DNA from: Corynebacterium kutscheri | Lineage (GTDB): Bacteria; Actinomycetota; Actinomycetes; Mycobacteriales; Mycobacteriaceae | Length of the DNA stretch: 64,000 nt | Direction of reading: 5' to 3' | Assembly (NCBI RefSeq): GCF_000980835.1 | Contig: NZ_CP011312.1 | Span: forward strand, 1,116,001 to 1,180,000 | Shown: positions 47,040 through 58,179 of the stretch, one piece after another | Layout of the letters: the number at the start of each line of letters is the position of its first letter | Position numbering within the stretch: the stretch's first letter is position 1 | The notes under the pieces: model-generated | Database searches by the model: none | Told to the model about the DNA's origin: nothing | The model's input: the letters and a program-made list of their open reading frames with translations, nothing else | Program-made: the position numbers and the translations under genes

Positions 47040-48473
47040 TTAGCCCACCGATCCTTCCATTTGCAATTCGATAAGGCGGTTAAGCTCTAAGGCATATTCC
47101 ATGGGCAGCTCTTTAGCAATGGGCTCGACGAAACCACGTACGATCATGGCCATGGCTTCATCTTCAGCAATACCGCGTGACATCAGGTAGAAAAGCTGCT
47201 CTTCAGAGACCTGAGAAACAGTTGCTTCATGGCCGAGTGAGACGTGGTCATTGCGGATGTCATTATAAGGGTAGGTATCTGAACGCGAAATATTGTCAAC
47301 TAGTAGTGCATCGCATTCGACATTTGAGGTGGAGTGGTGTGCGTTAGCGTTAATGCGCACCAGACCACGGTAAGCAGCACGCCCACCTCCACGAGCAACA
47401 GATTTGCTAACAATATTAGAGGAAGTATAGGGCGCCATATGGGTCATTTTTGCGCCGGTGTCTTGGAATTGTCCTTCGCCAGCAAAAGCAACCGAAAGTA
47501 CTTCTCCCTTAGCATGTGGGCCAGTCATCCATACTGCCGGGTATTTCATGGTTACTTTGGACCCAATATTGCCATCAACCCATTCCATAGTAGCACCTTC
47601 TTCGCACTTGGTGCGCTTGGTGACCAGGTTATAGACGTTATTAGACCAGTTTTGGATGGTTGTGTAGCGGCAGCGACCACCTTTTTTCACAATGATCTCA
47701 ACTACTGCTGAGTGCAAGGAATCTGATTTATAAATCGGCGCGGTACAGCCCTCAACATAGTGCACATACGCATCTTCATCCACGATAATAAGGGTGCGTT
47801 CAAACTGTCCCATATTTTCTGTATTGATGCGGAAATATGCCTGTAGCGGAATATCAACGTGTACGCCCTTGGGCACGTAAACGAAGGAACCACCCGACCA
47901 TACAGCGGAGTTTAGTGCCGAGAATTTATTGTCACCAGCAGGAATAACGGTGCCAAAGTATTCTTTAAATAGTTCTTCGTGTTCTCGTAATGCAGTGTCA
48001 GTATCTAGGAAAATAACGCCTTGGCGTTCTAGATCTTCACGAATTTGGTGGTAAACAACCTCAGATTCATATTGAGCAGCGACACCGGCAACAAGACGTT
48101 GTTTTTCTGCTTCTGGAATGCCTAATTTATCGTAAGTGTTTTTAATATCTTCGGGAAGGTCTTCCCATGTTTGTGCTTGTTTCTCTGTGGAGCGGACGAA
48201 GTACTTAATGTTATCGAAGTCGATATCGGAAAGATCTGCACCCCAGGTAGGCAGGGGTTTTTTCTCGAAGGTGCTTAACGCCTTCAGGCGTTGCTCCAAC
48301 ATCCATTCTGGTTCGTTCTTTTTTTGAGAGATATCGCGTACAACGTCTTCATTGAGTCCACGCCGGGCTGCAGCACCTGCGTCGTCGGAATCATGCCAAC
48401 CATAATTGTACGGACCGATAGACTCGATGATTTCATCGTCGGTTTGCGGCGTTGTGACACCTGGCTGAGTCAT
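47040..48473 (-). CDS. sufB: SufB, Fe-S scaffold subunit
   Basis: 477 residues. The core contains [21 protein letters not shown] with the conserved cysteine, and [24 protein letters not shown] with the cysteine and serine used for cluster building. Overlaps sufR by four bases (ATGA), so repressor and scaffold are translationally coupled. Confidence 0.97.
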   Translation of the reverse strand: MTQPGVTTPQTDDEIIESIGPYNYGWHDSDDAGAAARRGLNEDVVRDISQKKNEPEWMLEQRLKALSTFEKKPLPTWGADLSDIDFDNIKYFVRSTEKQAQTWEDLPEDIKNTYDKLGIPEAEKQRLVAGVAAQYESEVVYHQIREDLERQGVIFLDTDTALREHEELFKEYFGTVIPAGDNKFSALNSAVWSGGSFVYVPKGVHVDIPLQAYFRINTENMGQFERTLIIVDEDAYVHYVEGCTAPIYKSDSLHSAVVEIIVKKGGRCRYTTIQNWSNNVYNLVTKRTKCEEGATMEWVDGNIGSKVTMKYPAVWMTGPHAKGEVLSVAFAGEGQFQDTGAKMTHMAPYTSSNIVSKSVARGGGRAAYRGLVRINANAHHSTSNVECDALLVDNISRSDTYPYNDIRNDHVSLGHEATVSQVSEEQLFYLMSRGIAEDEAMAMIVRGFVEPIAKELPMEYALELNRLIELQMEGSVG

Positions 48474-49156
48474 GAACCGCTCCTTTCATCGGGTGTTATG
48501 GGTGAATGTGTCTTTATCGGGGTAATCGGGATATTCGTGGTGCATATTCCATGCCCATCAGCAATTGAGGCAAGTGGCTGGACATGCTGGCCAAAAAGCG
48601 CAGCAATAACCTCATGCTCGGCTTCACATAGTTCTGGAAATTCAGCGGCAACACCGGCGATAGGACAGTGATGCTGGCATATTTGTACCCCTAAATCCGT
48701 TGTTGAAACGGTTGCGGCATATCCTTTATGTGAAAAAGCTTCTACGACGGCCTCTGCAGCTTCTTCGATTCCGGTTAAAGAATCGACTCCATCGACGATA
48801 GATTGTGCTCTTTTCTTGGCAAATGCTCTGACGGCTTCATCGCCACCGGTTTCGCGCAAGGTCTGAAGTGCTTGGACTGCCAATGAGTCATAGTCATGAC
48901 CGAATTGTGCTCGCCCAGCAGAGGTTAATCGGAATGTTTTAGCAGGTCGCCCTCTGGAATGTGTGCCAGCAACTTTTCGTGCTGGCGCGCGTTCGGCAAA
49001 CCCGTTGTCCACGAGATTGTCTAGGTGTCTACGTATTCCCGTTGCCGAGAGTCCGAGGCTTTGTCCCAGTTGGGTAGCGGTAATAGGGCTATTGCGCAAC
49101 ATGAGAAGCATGATTTGTCGACGGGTTTCGCCATCAGTCGTGCGTGTGTCGGGCAT
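48470..49156 (-). CDS. sufR: SufR, Fe-S-sensing repressor of suf
   Basis: 228 residues from the ATG at 49156, preceded by GGAGGTG nine bases away. DeoR/ArsR-like helix-turn-helix at about 25-55 ([23 protein letters not shown]) and C-terminal cluster cysteines Cys160, Cys164, Cys177 (CQHHC and FPELC) with Cys205. As [Fe-S]-SufR it represses the operon; apo-SufR releases it. Divergent from mptB, with about 100 bases that should carry both promoters. Confidence 0.94.
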   Translation of the reverse strand: MPDTRTTDGETRRQIMLLMLRNSPITATQLGQSLGLSATGIRRHLDNLVDNGFAERAPARKVAGTHSRGRPAKTFRLTSAGRAQFGHDYDSLAVQALQTLRETGGDEAVRAFAKKRAQSIVDGVDSLTGIEEAAEAVVEAFSHKGYAATVSTTDLGVQICQHHCPIAGVAAEFPELCEAEHEVIAALFGQHVQPLASIADGHGICTTNIPITPIKTHSPITPDERSGS

Positions 49157-49262
49157 AACTTTTTCCACCTCCAAAGAACATCACTGCTCACCTTTAGACA
49201 ACAATAGTGTTCCTTAAATCTATTCCCGAGCGCAACCTGAGACACCTGTAAAATGAATATTC

Positions 49263-50891
49263 ATGCATGAGTTATATCAGGCGGTTCGCGGTGAATTGCC
49301 TCGAATGGGCAAACCTGGATCGCGATCTGCTCTCCTGCATTTTGAGCAGTTGCCCTCAAATGCAAAGCTCAGCGTTATCGAGGCCTATCGAGTTACCCGT
49401 TTGCGTTGGATTGGTGCTACTGGTGTCATCCTTATTGCTATTGGTGGTTTAGGTGCTGGTGCCCTGCCAGTGGTTAATAGTACCTATATTGGTTACCCCC
49501 TAGGCTCCCTCCTATCTAGAATGCTGCAAACCTCAACAATCCTTTGTTTCATTGGGATTGGATTATTAGTTGTTGCTTGGTTAAAGCTTGCTGCCTATGT
49601 GGGTGTGTACCTACGAGGCAAAAACCAACATCAAGGTATTGTCACCAACTCTTTTATCTGGCGAACCTATCTTGCCTGGAGTTTGCCTTTCTTATTGACC
49701 GCTCCTATGTTCTCGCAAGATATTTATTCTTATCTAGCTAATGGATCAATTGTGCGTCAAGGGTTGGATCCTTATTCGGCAGGTCCAATAGATATTTTAG
49801 GAGCCGATGACCCGTTAGCGCGCAGTGTACCTTTTATTTGGGCGCACTCCCCTTCGCCTTATGGGCCAGTATCTTTAGGGCTTGCTCGAATAATAAGCGC
49901 TATGACCGGTGACAATATTGCGCTGGGAGTTTTTGCGCATCGGGTTGTGTCTATTGCCGGGATTGCTTTAGCGGCCTGGGCGCTTATGACTTTAGCTCAA
50001 CGTTGCCGGGTTCAACCTCAAGCGGCATTATGGTTGGGCATTCTTAACCCTTTAACAATCATTCATCTAGTTGCCGGTATCCATAATGAAGCAATACTGT
50101 TAGGCCTTTTGCTTGGAGGTTTTGAACTAGGTTTACGTGGTATCGATAAGCTTATGTTGGGTTGGCATACACAATCGATGCTTCTTCTTTGTGCAGGTAG
50201 TTTCCTTATTTCTTGTGCGGGAATGGTCAAGGTTACGGGGTTTATTGGCTTAGGTTTTATTGGGGTATTTCATGCCCGGGTACTGCATGGGCGAGAGCAT
50301 AAACATTTTTATTCCTGGGCAGTGGCGATTCTTAGCCAGGTGTTCATCCTTATTGGCAGTGTCATACTAGTTACCTTGATTTCTGGGATTAATACTGGCT
50401 GGATTTCTGCCCAAGGTGGTGCAGTGAGTATTCGAAGTTGGATGTCTGCTGCAACTGGTGTGGGAGTAGTTTTTGGTTGGCTGGGAATGGTGTTGGATTT
50501 AGGTGATCATACCGAAGCGATTTTAAGTGTTACTCGTGCTGTAGGCATTGCAGTAGCCGGTATATTTATGCTGCGCATGCTTATTGGTACCTATCGTGGT
50601 GTGATTCATCCCTTGGGAGCATTGGGAATCTCTACTTTTGTATTGGTCATACTATTTCCAGTTGTGCACCCTTGGTATATGTTGTGGGCGATTTTCCCGC
50701 TTGCTGGGTGGGCTAATCGGATTTTATTCCGAGGTATGGTTATGGGTTATTCAGCAATCATTTCTTTTTTTGTCCTCCCCCGCGGACTTAGTCTCCCCCC
50801 AACAACCGTACTTTCGATCTATATCGGGGCAGCCATTGGTTTTTCAATTCTTGCCTCGATTTATTGGTGGGTAACTCGTCGTGTGCGTTAG
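49263..50891 (+). CDS. mptB: MptB, polyprenol-phosphomannose alpha-1,6-mannosyltransferase
   Basis: 542-residue GT-C glycosyltransferase with about 13 transmembrane helices that builds the mannan core of lipomannan and lipoarabinomannan. The GT-C region is SQDIYSYLANGSIVRQGLDPY with the catalytic acid in the first extracellular loop, followed by WAHSPSPYGPVSLG; these are characteristic of MptA/MptB. In C. glutamicum mptB also sits next to sufR. Confidence 0.92.
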   Translation: MHELYQAVRGELPRMGKPGSRSALLHFEQLPSNAKLSVIEAYRVTRLRWIGATGVILIAIGGLGAGALPVVNSTYIGYPLGSLLSRMLQTSTILCFIGIGLLVVAWLKLAAYVGVYLRGKNQHQGIVTNSFIWRTYLAWSLPFLLTAPMFSQDIYSYLANGSIVRQGLDPYSAGPIDILGADDPLARSVPFIWAHSPSPYGPVSLGLARIISAMTGDNIALGVFAHRVVSIAGIALAAWALMTLAQRCRVQPQAALWLGILNPLTIIHLVAGIHNEAILLGLLLGGFELGLRGIDKLMLGWHTQSMLLLCAGSFLISCAGMVKVTGFIGLGFIGVFHARVLHGREHKHFYSWAVAILSQVFILIGSVILVTLISGINTGWISAQGGAVSIRSWMSAATGVGVVFGWLGMVLDLGDHTEAILSVTRAVGIAVAGIFMLRMLIGTYRGVIHPLGALGISTFVLVILFPVVHPWYMLWAIFPLAGWANRILFRGMVMGYSAIISFFVLPRGLSLPPTTVLSIYIGAAIGFSILASIYWWVTRRVR

Positions 50892-50924
50892 CAATTTCAC
50901 TCAGCTGGCATAAACTAGTTTTCC

Positions 50925-51824
50925 GTGACCTTTTTAGAATCCAATGATTACGTTGTCGAGCTGGATAACGTCGTTAAGCAATATGGCTCTCAACGCGCTG
51001 TTAATGGGCTCAGTTTTGCCGTGCGACGAGGCGAGATACTTGCATTCTTGGGTCCTAATGGAGCGGGTAAAACCACGACTATAGAAATGTGTGAGGGTTT
51101 TTCTGCTCCCACTTCTGGAACGATTCGTATTTTTGGCCTTGACCCCTCACGCCACCATGATCAGGTGCGTCGCCGGATAGGTATTATGCTCCAAGGCGGT
51201 GGTAGTTATTCCGGGGTTAAAGTAATGGAAATGCTGAAACTGGCTGCCAGTTATAGCAAAAATCCTTTAGATCCTGAATGGCTTATCGACGTTGTTGGCT
51301 TGCGATCTCAAGCTAACACTACTTATCGACGACTCTCTGGTGGGCAGCAACAACGACTTTCGTTAGCTCTTGCGATTATTGGTCGACCAGAACTTGTTTT
51401 TTTAGATGAACCTACTACCGGATTAGATGCGCAATCGCGGCTACTTGTATGGGAACTCATCCAGCAATTGCGAGCTGATGGAGTCACTATTATTGTGACT
51501 ACTCATTTAATTGATGAAGCAGAATTTTTAGCTGATCGGGTCATTATTATTGACCAAGGCGTAGCCGTTGCTTCTGGTTCTCCAGAAGAACTAAAGAAAT
51601 CAAGCACTCAGGAAGCATTGCGTATTCGTACAACGGCTACTTTTTCTTTTCCTGGGTTACGTACTATTAAGCCTTGTAATTATGAGCTTGATGCAGAAAT
51701 TACTCCTATACAACTAGCAAAAGTTTTTGCAGCAGCTGCTGAGCAAGAAGTGCTTATCACGTCATTGGATACACGTGTTAGAAGTTTAGAGGACGTTTTT
51801 CTTGAGATCACTGGAAAGGAATAA
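50925..51824 (+). CDS. ABC exporter ATPase (ABC-2 type)
   Basis: 299 residues, DrrA/CcmA-like. Walker A GPNGAGKTTT, signature LSGGQQQRLSLALAI, Walker B LVFLDEPTTGLD, H-loop TTHLIDEA, plus a C-terminal DrrA-type extension. Starts with GTG at 50925. Coupled to the permease gene nine bases downstream and followed by ctaA, a layout conserved in corynebacteria; substrate unknown. Confidence 0.92.
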   Translation: MTFLESNDYVVELDNVVKQYGSQRAVNGLSFAVRRGEILAFLGPNGAGKTTTIEMCEGFSAPTSGTIRIFGLDPSRHHDQVRRRIGIMLQGGGSYSGVKVMEMLKLAASYSKNPLDPEWLIDVVGLRSQANTTYRRLSGGQQQRLSLALAIIGRPELVFLDEPTTGLDAQSRLLVWELIQQLRADGVTIIVTTHLIDEAEFLADRVIIIDQGVAVASGSPEELKKSSTQEALRIRTTATFSFPGLRTIKPCNYELDAEITPIQLAKVFAAAAEQEVLITSLDTRVRSLEDVFLEITGKE

Positions 51825-51833
51825 CCTAGTTTA

Positions 51834-52583
51834 ATGTATGCCCCAGGTACGTTCTCACCATCTCCGGAACAAGCGAGTATTGCTCGCATTTTATATGCAC
51901 AGGCAACTATTGAAGCCAAGCTTTTTCTCCGCCACGGCGAACAATTACTGTTAAGTTTTATCATTCCGTGGGGCATGCTTATCGCCATTGCTACCTTACC
52001 GCTTATTGATAGCCCTACCCCACTGACCCAAGCTGTGCCGATGATGTTATCAGTAGCAGCAATGAGTTCTGGTTTTACTGGACAAGCTATTTCTTTGGCT
52101 TTTGATCGTCGCTATGGCGCACTAAAACGCGCTGGAGCATCCGGGGTACCTACCTGGGCAATTATTCTCGGAAAAATTTGTGGAGTACTTGTAGTAAGCA
52201 CTTTGCAACTTATCCTTCTTTTAGGCACAAGCCTGTTATTTGGTTGGTCTGGTGCTGTCGGCACGGCGATCATGGTATTTTTTCTTGGAGTGGCTGCTTT
52301 TACCGCAATCGGGATGCTGGTGGGCGGTACATTAAGCTCAGAATTGGTTTTAGGGCTTGCCAATCTTATTTGGGTGATTCTAGTTGGTATTGCAAGCTAT
52401 GTTATTTTTCGAGCACAAACACAACCGGGTGTATTACTAAATCTTATTCCCTCAGTTTCTTTAGCTAATGGGCTAACAACTGCTTTTTCTGGGGGTATTC
52501 CATGGCTAGAAATCCTAATTTTATTAGGTTGGTTAGTGCTTAGCTCGCTTGCAGCGATTCGATGGTTTAAATTCACTAATTAA
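51834..52583 (+). CDS. ABC-2 type exporter permease
   Basis: 249 residues with six transmembrane helices; the ABC2_membrane pattern includes AISLAFDRRYGALKRAGASGVPTW before the third helix. Makes a transporter with the ATPase just upstream, ribosome site GGAAAGGAA at the end of that gene. Confidence 0.9.
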   Translation: MYAPGTFSPSPEQASIARILYAQATIEAKLFLRHGEQLLLSFIIPWGMLIAIATLPLIDSPTPLTQAVPMMLSVAAMSSGFTGQAISLAFDRRYGALKRAGASGVPTWAIILGKICGVLVVSTLQLILLLGTSLLFGWSGAVGTAIMVFFLGVAAFTAIGMLVGGTLSSELVLGLANLIWVILVGIASYVIFRAQTQPGVLLNLIPSVSLANGLTTAFSGGIPWLEILILLGWLVLSSLAAIRWFKFTN

Positions 52584-52653
52584 AAGTTCCCGTGGTGTAT
52601 CTCATGTTTGCCTTGACTGTGTAGTTCACTCTTGGTGCGTAGAATGACACAAC

Positions 52654-53631
52654 GTGACTACAGCAGAGAACAAGCAAAAGAACCGCACGTGGATACCCAC
52701 TATTAAGCTGCAACGACGACTAGCCTTATTACTACTTATTGCTCAAGGATCTATTACTGTCACTGGATCAATTGTTCGTGTGACTGGGTCTGGGTTAGGT
52801 TGTGATACTTGGCCTAATTGCCATCAGGGTTCGTTGGTACCAGTTGCTGGCGCGGCACCGTGGATTCATCAAGCTATTGAGTTTGGTAACCGTTTGCTTA
52901 CTTTTGTTCTGGTTGCCTTAGCTATTGCTGTTTTCGTAGCTGTTGGTAAAGCTTGTCGTCGCAAAGAAATTATTAATCATGCTCTGCTTCAATGTTTAGG
53001 TATTGTGGTGCAAGCTGTTATCGGTGGAATTTCGGTATGGCTTGATCTGCAATGGTGGGCAGTTGCGCTTCACTTCTTGCCGTCAATGCTGTTAGTTTGG
53101 TTAGCCGGTATCCTTTATGCCCGCATTACTGAGCCTGACGATGGCTCTATTGAAGAGTTCTTTAGTGGTGGGCTACGCGGTCTTGCTGCTTTAACCGCAA
53201 TTTTGCTTTCTGCAGTACTTGTTACTGGAACTATGGTTACTGGTGCGGGTGTTCACTCTGGTGATTCTGGGGTGGGTATGCAAGGTCGACTGGAAGTTGA
53301 TATTGATTGGATGGCTCATGTGCATGCCTGGACAATGTATTGTTACCTTGCTTTCACGGCGCTTTTAGTACTGGGTTTGGCCTTACAACAAGCACCAAAG
53401 AAATCTCAACGAATCGGTTGGGGTTTGATTCTTATGATTCTTCTTCAAGCTATTATCGGTGTCGCTCAATACCGTCTTGGGGTGCCACGGTGGTCGGTAC
53501 CAATTCATATTGGTATGAGTTCTGTGGTAGTAGCGTTTTGTTCACTTTTATGGGCATCTGGCAAACAGCGGCAAGGTGGAACTGCTAGTTTGACGGGTTC
53601 ACCTACTGGTGATGCTGAATATCAGCACTAG
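52654..53631 (+). CDS. ctaA: CtaA, heme A synthase
   Basis: 325-residue membrane monooxygenase converting heme O to heme A for cytochrome aa3. Eight transmembrane helices; SGLGCDTWPNCHQGS in the first extracellular loop holds the cysteine pair, and heme-ligand histidines are in WIHQAIEFGNRLL, VALHFLPSM, MAHVHAWTMY and PIHIGMSS. Starts with GTG at 52654 and is convergent with ctaB across a terminator. Confidence 0.94.
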   Translation: MTTAENKQKNRTWIPTIKLQRRLALLLLIAQGSITVTGSIVRVTGSGLGCDTWPNCHQGSLVPVAGAAPWIHQAIEFGNRLLTFVLVALAIAVFVAVGKACRRKEIINHALLQCLGIVVQAVIGGISVWLDLQWWAVALHFLPSMLLVWLAGILYARITEPDDGSIEEFFSGGLRGLAALTAILLSAVLVTGTMVTGAGVHSGDSGVGMQGRLEVDIDWMAHVHAWTMYCYLAFTALLVLGLALQQAPKKSQRIGWGLILMILLQAIIGVAQYRLGVPRWSVPIHIGMSSVVVAFCSLLWASGKQRQGGTASLTGSPTGDAEYQH

Positions 53632-53637
53632 TACATA

Positions 53638-53686
53638 AAAAATTCGGCAGGAAAATACAATGCGTTTTCCTGCCGAATTTTTTTAT
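53638..53686. terminator. bidirectional terminator between ctaA and ctaB
   Basis: Perfect 15-bp stem AATTCGGCAGGAAAA (53641-53655) with 53665-53679, TTTTTTT on the plus strand and TTTTTATG on the minus strand. Confidence 0.92.
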
Positions 53687-53691
53687 TGCGG

Positions 53692-54624
53692 TTAAAAGAA
53701 GGTTGTTGTCCAACCCAGCATAGAACCAATAGTTTCTAAGCCAAGCACTGCATCGAGGGAAAGTCCCATAAAAAGAATTGCTAGATAATTATTAGATAAA
53801 ATAAATAGCTTCAGTGGCTTAACTTGATCACCATTTTTTGTGCTTTGATGCAAAGAAATTGCCATTGTTAAAAACCAAATACCAGACGCAACAGATACTA
53901 ACGCATAGATCCAGCCGGCAGCTGGTATAAGCAAGAATGTGGTAAGCACTGTAGCCCAGGTGTAACCGACAATTTGTTGGGTTACTTGTACGGGTGTACG
54001 TACTACCGGCAACATAGGAACGCCAGCAGCTGCATAATCTTCCTTGTATTTCATAGCCAGCGCCCAGGTGTGCGGTGGTGTCCAGAAGAAGATAATCATA
54101 AATAATACGATGGCTTGCCACCACTGATCTGGTAAATCAGCGGGCATATTATCGGTTATTACCGCCCAACCAACCATCACCGGCATGCAACCAGCGGCGC
54201 CGCCCCAGACAATATTCATATGTGTGCGACGCTTAAGAAACTTTGTATAGACAAAGATATAGAAGAAAATCGTCAGTAAAATAAAGCAAGCTGCTAATAG
54301 AGATTTACACAACACATATAGCCACAGGAAGCTTGTAACGGTTAGCACCCAGGCAAAAATAGTGGCGTTTCGGTTGCTTACTGTGTGTCGTACCAATGGG
54401 CGCGCCCTGGTACGCCCCATTTTCTGGTCTATATCTGTATCAGCGACCATATTAAAAGTATTGGCCGCAGCAGCACCCATCCACCCACCAATAACCGTGA
54501 GGAAGATAAGCGCAATATTATTTTCACCGCGTTGAGCCTGCAACATTGCGGGAATAGTTGCAACAAGAAGGAGCTCAATGACCCTCGGCTTAGTGAGCGC
54601 GATATAGGCCTTAATGGTCTCCAA
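53692..54624 (-). CDS. ctaB: CtaB, protoheme IX farnesyltransferase (heme O synthase)
   Basis: 310-residue UbiA-family prenyltransferase with nine helices that farnesylates heme B. Asp-rich motifs are [19 protein letters not shown] and [18 protein letters not shown] chose TTG at 54624 because GGGAGGA is seven bases upstream; the frame extends to 54696 without a ribosome site. Divergent from tkt. Confidence 0.94.
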   Translation of the reverse strand: METIKAYIALTKPRVIELLLVATIPAMLQAQRGENNIALIFLTVIGGWMGAAAANTFNMVADTDIDQKMGRTRARPLVRHTVSNRNATIFAWVLTVTSFLWLYVLCKSLLAACFILLTIFFYIFVYTKFLKRRTHMNIVWGGAAGCMPVMVGWAVITDNMPADLPDQWWQAIVLFMIIFFWTPPHTWALAMKYKEDYAAAGVPMLPVVRTPVQVTQQIVGYTWATVLTTFLLIPAAGWIYALVSVASGIWFLTMAISLHQSTKNGDQVKPLKLFILSNNYLAILFMGLSLDAVLGLETIGSMLGWTTTFF

Positions 54625-54903
54625 GATGGCGTCCTCCCAGACAATGTAAAAGGCTGTTAAAAATAGTTGGTATTGTCCTCGCTCATGCATGGACAATGTT
54701 AATAATCTTATACAGATAGCTATAAGTTATCGAACCTTACCAATGGTAAGACGTTTTTATACTTTAGGCTATTTAGACATCCTATGTGAGATTCTTAACC
54801 CCTATGGCGCCCTAATAAATTTTCTAGGACTATTGTAAAGGACATGGTTTTGTTGCATCGCAACAGATTCCGAACAACACCAAGTATGTAAGGATGGATT
54901 TTC

Positions 54904-56997
54904 GTGAGCTTGTCTTCTTCATTAGAACAGCTAACCCAACGCTCGTACCCAGATGACTGGTCGGATTTAGATACTCAGGCGGTTGACACTGCCCGCCTGC
55001 TAGCAGCAGACGCTGTTCAAAATTGTGGTTCAGGACACCCTGGCACTGCAATGAGTCTGGCTCCGTTGGCTTATACGCTATTCCAGCGCGTTATGAACCT
55101 TGATCCGCATGATACTCAGTGGGCTGGCCGCGATCGCTTCGTGCTTTCTTGCGGACATACGTCCCTTACCCAGTACATTCAGCTATATTTGGGTGGCTTT
55201 GGGCTAGAGATGGATGACCTTAAAGCACTACGTACTTGGGGATCACTTACTCCTGGGCATCCAGAATATCGCCATACCAAAGGTGTTGAAATTACCACTG
55301 GTCCACTTGGCCAGGGCTTAGCATCTGCGGTGGGCATGGCTATGGCTGCACGTCGTGAGCGTGCGCTTTTCGACGCTAGTGCACTACCTGGGGAATCACC
55401 TTTTGATCACTATATTTATGTCATAGCATCTGACGGCGATCTACAAGAAGGTGTTACTGCTGAGGCTTCATCTTTGGCAGGTACCCAAGAACTAGGAAAC
55501 CTCATTGTTTTTTGGGATGACAACCGTATTTCCATTGAGGAAGATACTCGCATTGCTTTTACCGAAGATGTTGTTGCACGCTACCGTGCATATGGTTGGC
55601 AGGTGTTGGAAGTAGAAGGCGGCGAGAATGTTCTTGGCTTTGAAGAAGCCGTCGAAAAGGCTAAGGCCGATACCACTCATCCAACCTTTATCCGCGTGCG
55701 CACGATTATTGGTTATCCTGCTCCGAGCAAAATGAATACCGGTGCAGTTCATGGTTCTGCTCTAGGTGAGCAAGAAATTGCTGATACCAAGAAAGTTTTG
55801 GGCTTTGATCCAGAACAGAATTTCTTTATTGCTGATGACGTTATTGTCCATACTCGTAAATTAGTTGAACGTGGTGCAGATAAACATGCTCAGTGGCAAC
55901 AAAAATTTGATGCCTGGGCAGCAGCGCATCCTGAGCAGAAGGCGCTGTTTGATCGCTTAAGCAACCGTGAACTACCAGCTAATTTCGATGCTGAACTTCC
56001 AACGTGGGAGCCTGATGCAAAGGGTGTGGCAACCCGTAAGGCTTCCGAAGCAACTCTACAAGCACTAGGTAAGACCTTGCCGGAATTATGGGGTGGTTCT
56101 GCCGATCTAGCTGGCTCTAATAACACCGTTATTAAGGGTGCTCCTTCTTTTGGACCTCAATCTATTAGCACCGATGAATGGACTACTGAGCCAGGCGGGC
56201 GTAATTTGCACTTTGGTATCAGAGAACATGCCATGGGTGCAATTATGAATGGTATTTCACTCCATGGCGGCACCCGGGTCTATGGTGGCACTTTCCTGAT
56301 TTTCTCCGACTATATGCGCCCCGCAGTGCGACTAACCTCATTAATGGGCACTGATGCATATTATGTGTGGACCCATGATTCCATTGGTCTAGGAGAAGAT
56401 GGGCCTACCCACCAGCCAATTGAACAGCTTGCCTCTTTGCGTGCTATCCCAGGGGTATCTATGTTGCGTCCAGCAGATGCTAATGAAACCGCTGCGGCGT
56501 GGCGTGCTGCTTTGCTTTATAAGGAAGGACCAAAGGGCTTAGCACTGACTCGCCAGAACGTTCCAGTACTTGAGGGTACAAAAGAAAAGGCATTCGAAGG
56601 GGTTCAGCGTGGTGCTTATGTGCTCGTGGAAGCTTCTCAACCAACCCCAGATGTTATCCTCATGGGGTCCGGTTCGGAAGTGCAGCTTGCTGTTGAAGCT
56701 GCCGTACAGTTGGAAGCCGAAGGAATTGCCACCCGCGTGGTTTCGGTTCCGTGCCTGGATTGGTTTGAGGAGCAAGATGCTAAGTACCAAGAGTCAGTAT
56801 TACCTGCCGCAGTGCGGGCACGGGTTTCCGTTGAAGCCGGTATTGCACTGCCATGGTACCGCCATTTAGGTACTCAGGGACGTGCGGTAAGTTTGGAACA
56901 CTTCGGTGCCTCTGCACCATATGAGAAACTTTATCAAGAGTTCGGTATTACTACTGAAGCAGTTGTTTCTGCTGCAAAGGAATCTTTGAACGCTTAG
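54904..56997 (+). CDS. tkt: transketolase
   Basis: 697-residue thiamine-diphosphate enzyme of the non-oxidative pentose phosphate pathway. The ThDP site SDGDLQEGVTAEASSLAGT...WDDNRIS, substrate residues in CGSGHPGTAMSLAP and HFGIREHAMG, and the second domain THDSIGLGEDGPTHQP are in order. Start GTG at 54904. First gene of the pentose phosphate unit; 280 bases to ctaB hold the divergent promoters. Confidence 0.97.
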   Translation: MSLSSSLEQLTQRSYPDDWSDLDTQAVDTARLLAADAVQNCGSGHPGTAMSLAPLAYTLFQRVMNLDPHDTQWAGRDRFVLSCGHTSLTQYIQLYLGGFGLEMDDLKALRTWGSLTPGHPEYRHTKGVEITTGPLGQGLASAVGMAMAARRERALFDASALPGESPFDHYIYVIASDGDLQEGVTAEASSLAGTQELGNLIVFWDDNRISIEEDTRIAFTEDVVARYRAYGWQVLEVEGGENVLGFEEAVEKAKADTTHPTFIRVRTIIGYPAPSKMNTGAVHGSALGEQEIADTKKVLGFDPEQNFFIADDVIVHTRKLVERGADKHAQWQQKFDAWAAAHPEQKALFDRLSNRELPANFDAELPTWEPDAKGVATRKASEATLQALGKTLPELWGGSADLAGSNNTVIKGAPSFGPQSISTDEWTTEPGGRNLHFGIREHAMGAIMNGISLHGGTRVYGGTFLIFSDYMRPAVRLTSLMGTDAYYVWTHDSIGLGEDGPTHQPIEQLASLRAIPGVSMLRPADANETAAAWRAALLYKEGPKGLALTRQNVPVLEGTKEKAFEGVQRGAYVLVEASQPTPDVILMGSGSEVQLAVEAAVQLEAEGIATRVVSVPCLDWFEEQDAKYQESVLPAAVRARVSVEAGIALPWYRHLGTQGRAVSLEHFGASAPYEKLYQEFGITTEAVVSAAKESLNA

Positions 56998-57010
56998 TTA
57001 CGTTATATCT

Positions 57011-57040
57011 AAAAGCGCCCACTAAAATATGGGCGCTTTT
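57011..57040 (+). terminator. hairpin between tkt and tal
   Basis: Perfect 11-bp stem AAAAGCGCCCA (57011-57021) with TGGGCGCTTTT (57030-57040); only four T at the end, so partial termination inside the operon is likely. Confidence 0.7.
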
Positions 57041-57072
57041 CGGTTAAATACTATTAAGAATAGGACATACCA

Positions 57073-58155
57073 ATGAATGCAATTGCACAATTAGCCACAG
57101 CTGGAACATCCACGTGGCTTGATGATCTTTCTCGTGAACGCATCACCTCTGGCAATCTTGCCGAAATCATTGCCACCAAAAATATTGTTGGTGTCACCAC
57201 AAATCCGGCTATTTTTGCCGCTGCTATGAGCAAAGGTGACTCCTATGATGCACAGATTGCAGAATTAAAAGCACAAGGTGCCAGTGTTGATGAAGCAGTA
57301 TATGCCATGAGTGTTGATGATGTACGCAATGCTTGTGATATCTTCCTGCCCATTTTTGAACAATCTGGTGGCCAGGATGGTCGAGTTTCTATTGAAGTAG
57401 ATCCACGTATCTCTGAGGATCGAGATGCTACCCTCTCCCAGGCACGCGAACTGTGGAAGAAAGTTGATCGTCCTAATGTAATGATTAAAATTCCAGCTAC
57501 CGAGGGATCTTTGCCAGCTATCTCTGACGCCTTGGCTGAGGGAATTAGCGTAAATGTTACTTTGATTTTCTCGCTACCGCGTTACCGTGAGGTTATTGCT
57601 GCCTATATTGATGGTATTAACCGTGCTGCTAAAGCTGGCCTTGATGTAACTAAGATTTTCTCTGTAGCTTCTTTCTTTGTTTCTCGCCTTGATTCTGAGG
57701 TTGATGCTCGCCTAGAAGCAATCGGTACTCCGCAGGCTCTTGATTTACGCGGTCAGGCAGGTGTGGCCAATGCTCGTCGGGCCTATCACATTTTCACTGA
57801 GCTTTTCGACGCTGCCGATCTTGCCGAAGGTGCAAATGTTCAGCGGCCGCTGTGGGCTTCAACCGGGGTAAAAAACCCTGATTACCCACAAGATCTTTAT
57901 GTTACTCATTTAGCTGGTCCAAATACCGTTAATACAATGCCTGAGCCCACCATTGATGCTGCAATTGCAGGTGATAATATCACCGGTGATACTTTGACTG
58001 GCAAAAATGATGAGTCGGAAGCTATTTTCGCCGAACTCGTTGAAGCAGGTATCGATTTTGAAGATGTATTCGCTACCCTTGAGCGAGAAGGCGTAGAAAA
58101 ATTTGTAGCAGCGTGGAGCGAATTACTCGACTCTATGCAGGCACGTTTGGTTTAA
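57073..58155 (+). CDS. tal: transaldolase
   Basis: 360 residues of the long actinobacterial type. Schiff-base lysine in [14 protein letters not shown], signatures [12 protein letters not shown] near the start and [20 protein letters not shown] later. Converts sedoheptulose-7-P and glyceraldehyde-3-P. Operon with zwf. Confidence 0.96.
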   Translation: MNAIAQLATAGTSTWLDDLSRERITSGNLAEIIATKNIVGVTTNPAIFAAAMSKGDSYDAQIAELKAQGASVDEAVYAMSVDDVRNACDIFLPIFEQSGGQDGRVSIEVDPRISEDRDATLSQARELWKKVDRPNVMIKIPATEGSLPAISDALAEGISVNVTLIFSLPRYREVIAAYIDGINRAAKAGLDVTKIFSVASFFVSRLDSEVDARLEAIGTPQALDLRGQAGVANARRAYHIFTELFDAADLAEGANVQRPLWASTGVKNPDYPQDLYVTHLAGPNTVNTMPEPTIDAAIAGDNITGDTLTGKNDESEAIFAELVEAGIDFEDVFATLEREGVEKFVAAWSELLDSMQARLV

Positions 58156-58179
58156 GAGATAGCAGGTAGTAACTGGAAA

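Noticed and set aside
49157..49240. SufR-type operator in the sufR-mptB gap
   Set aside because: GAACA...TGTTC-like half sites are present but the arms do not align well enough for a claim.
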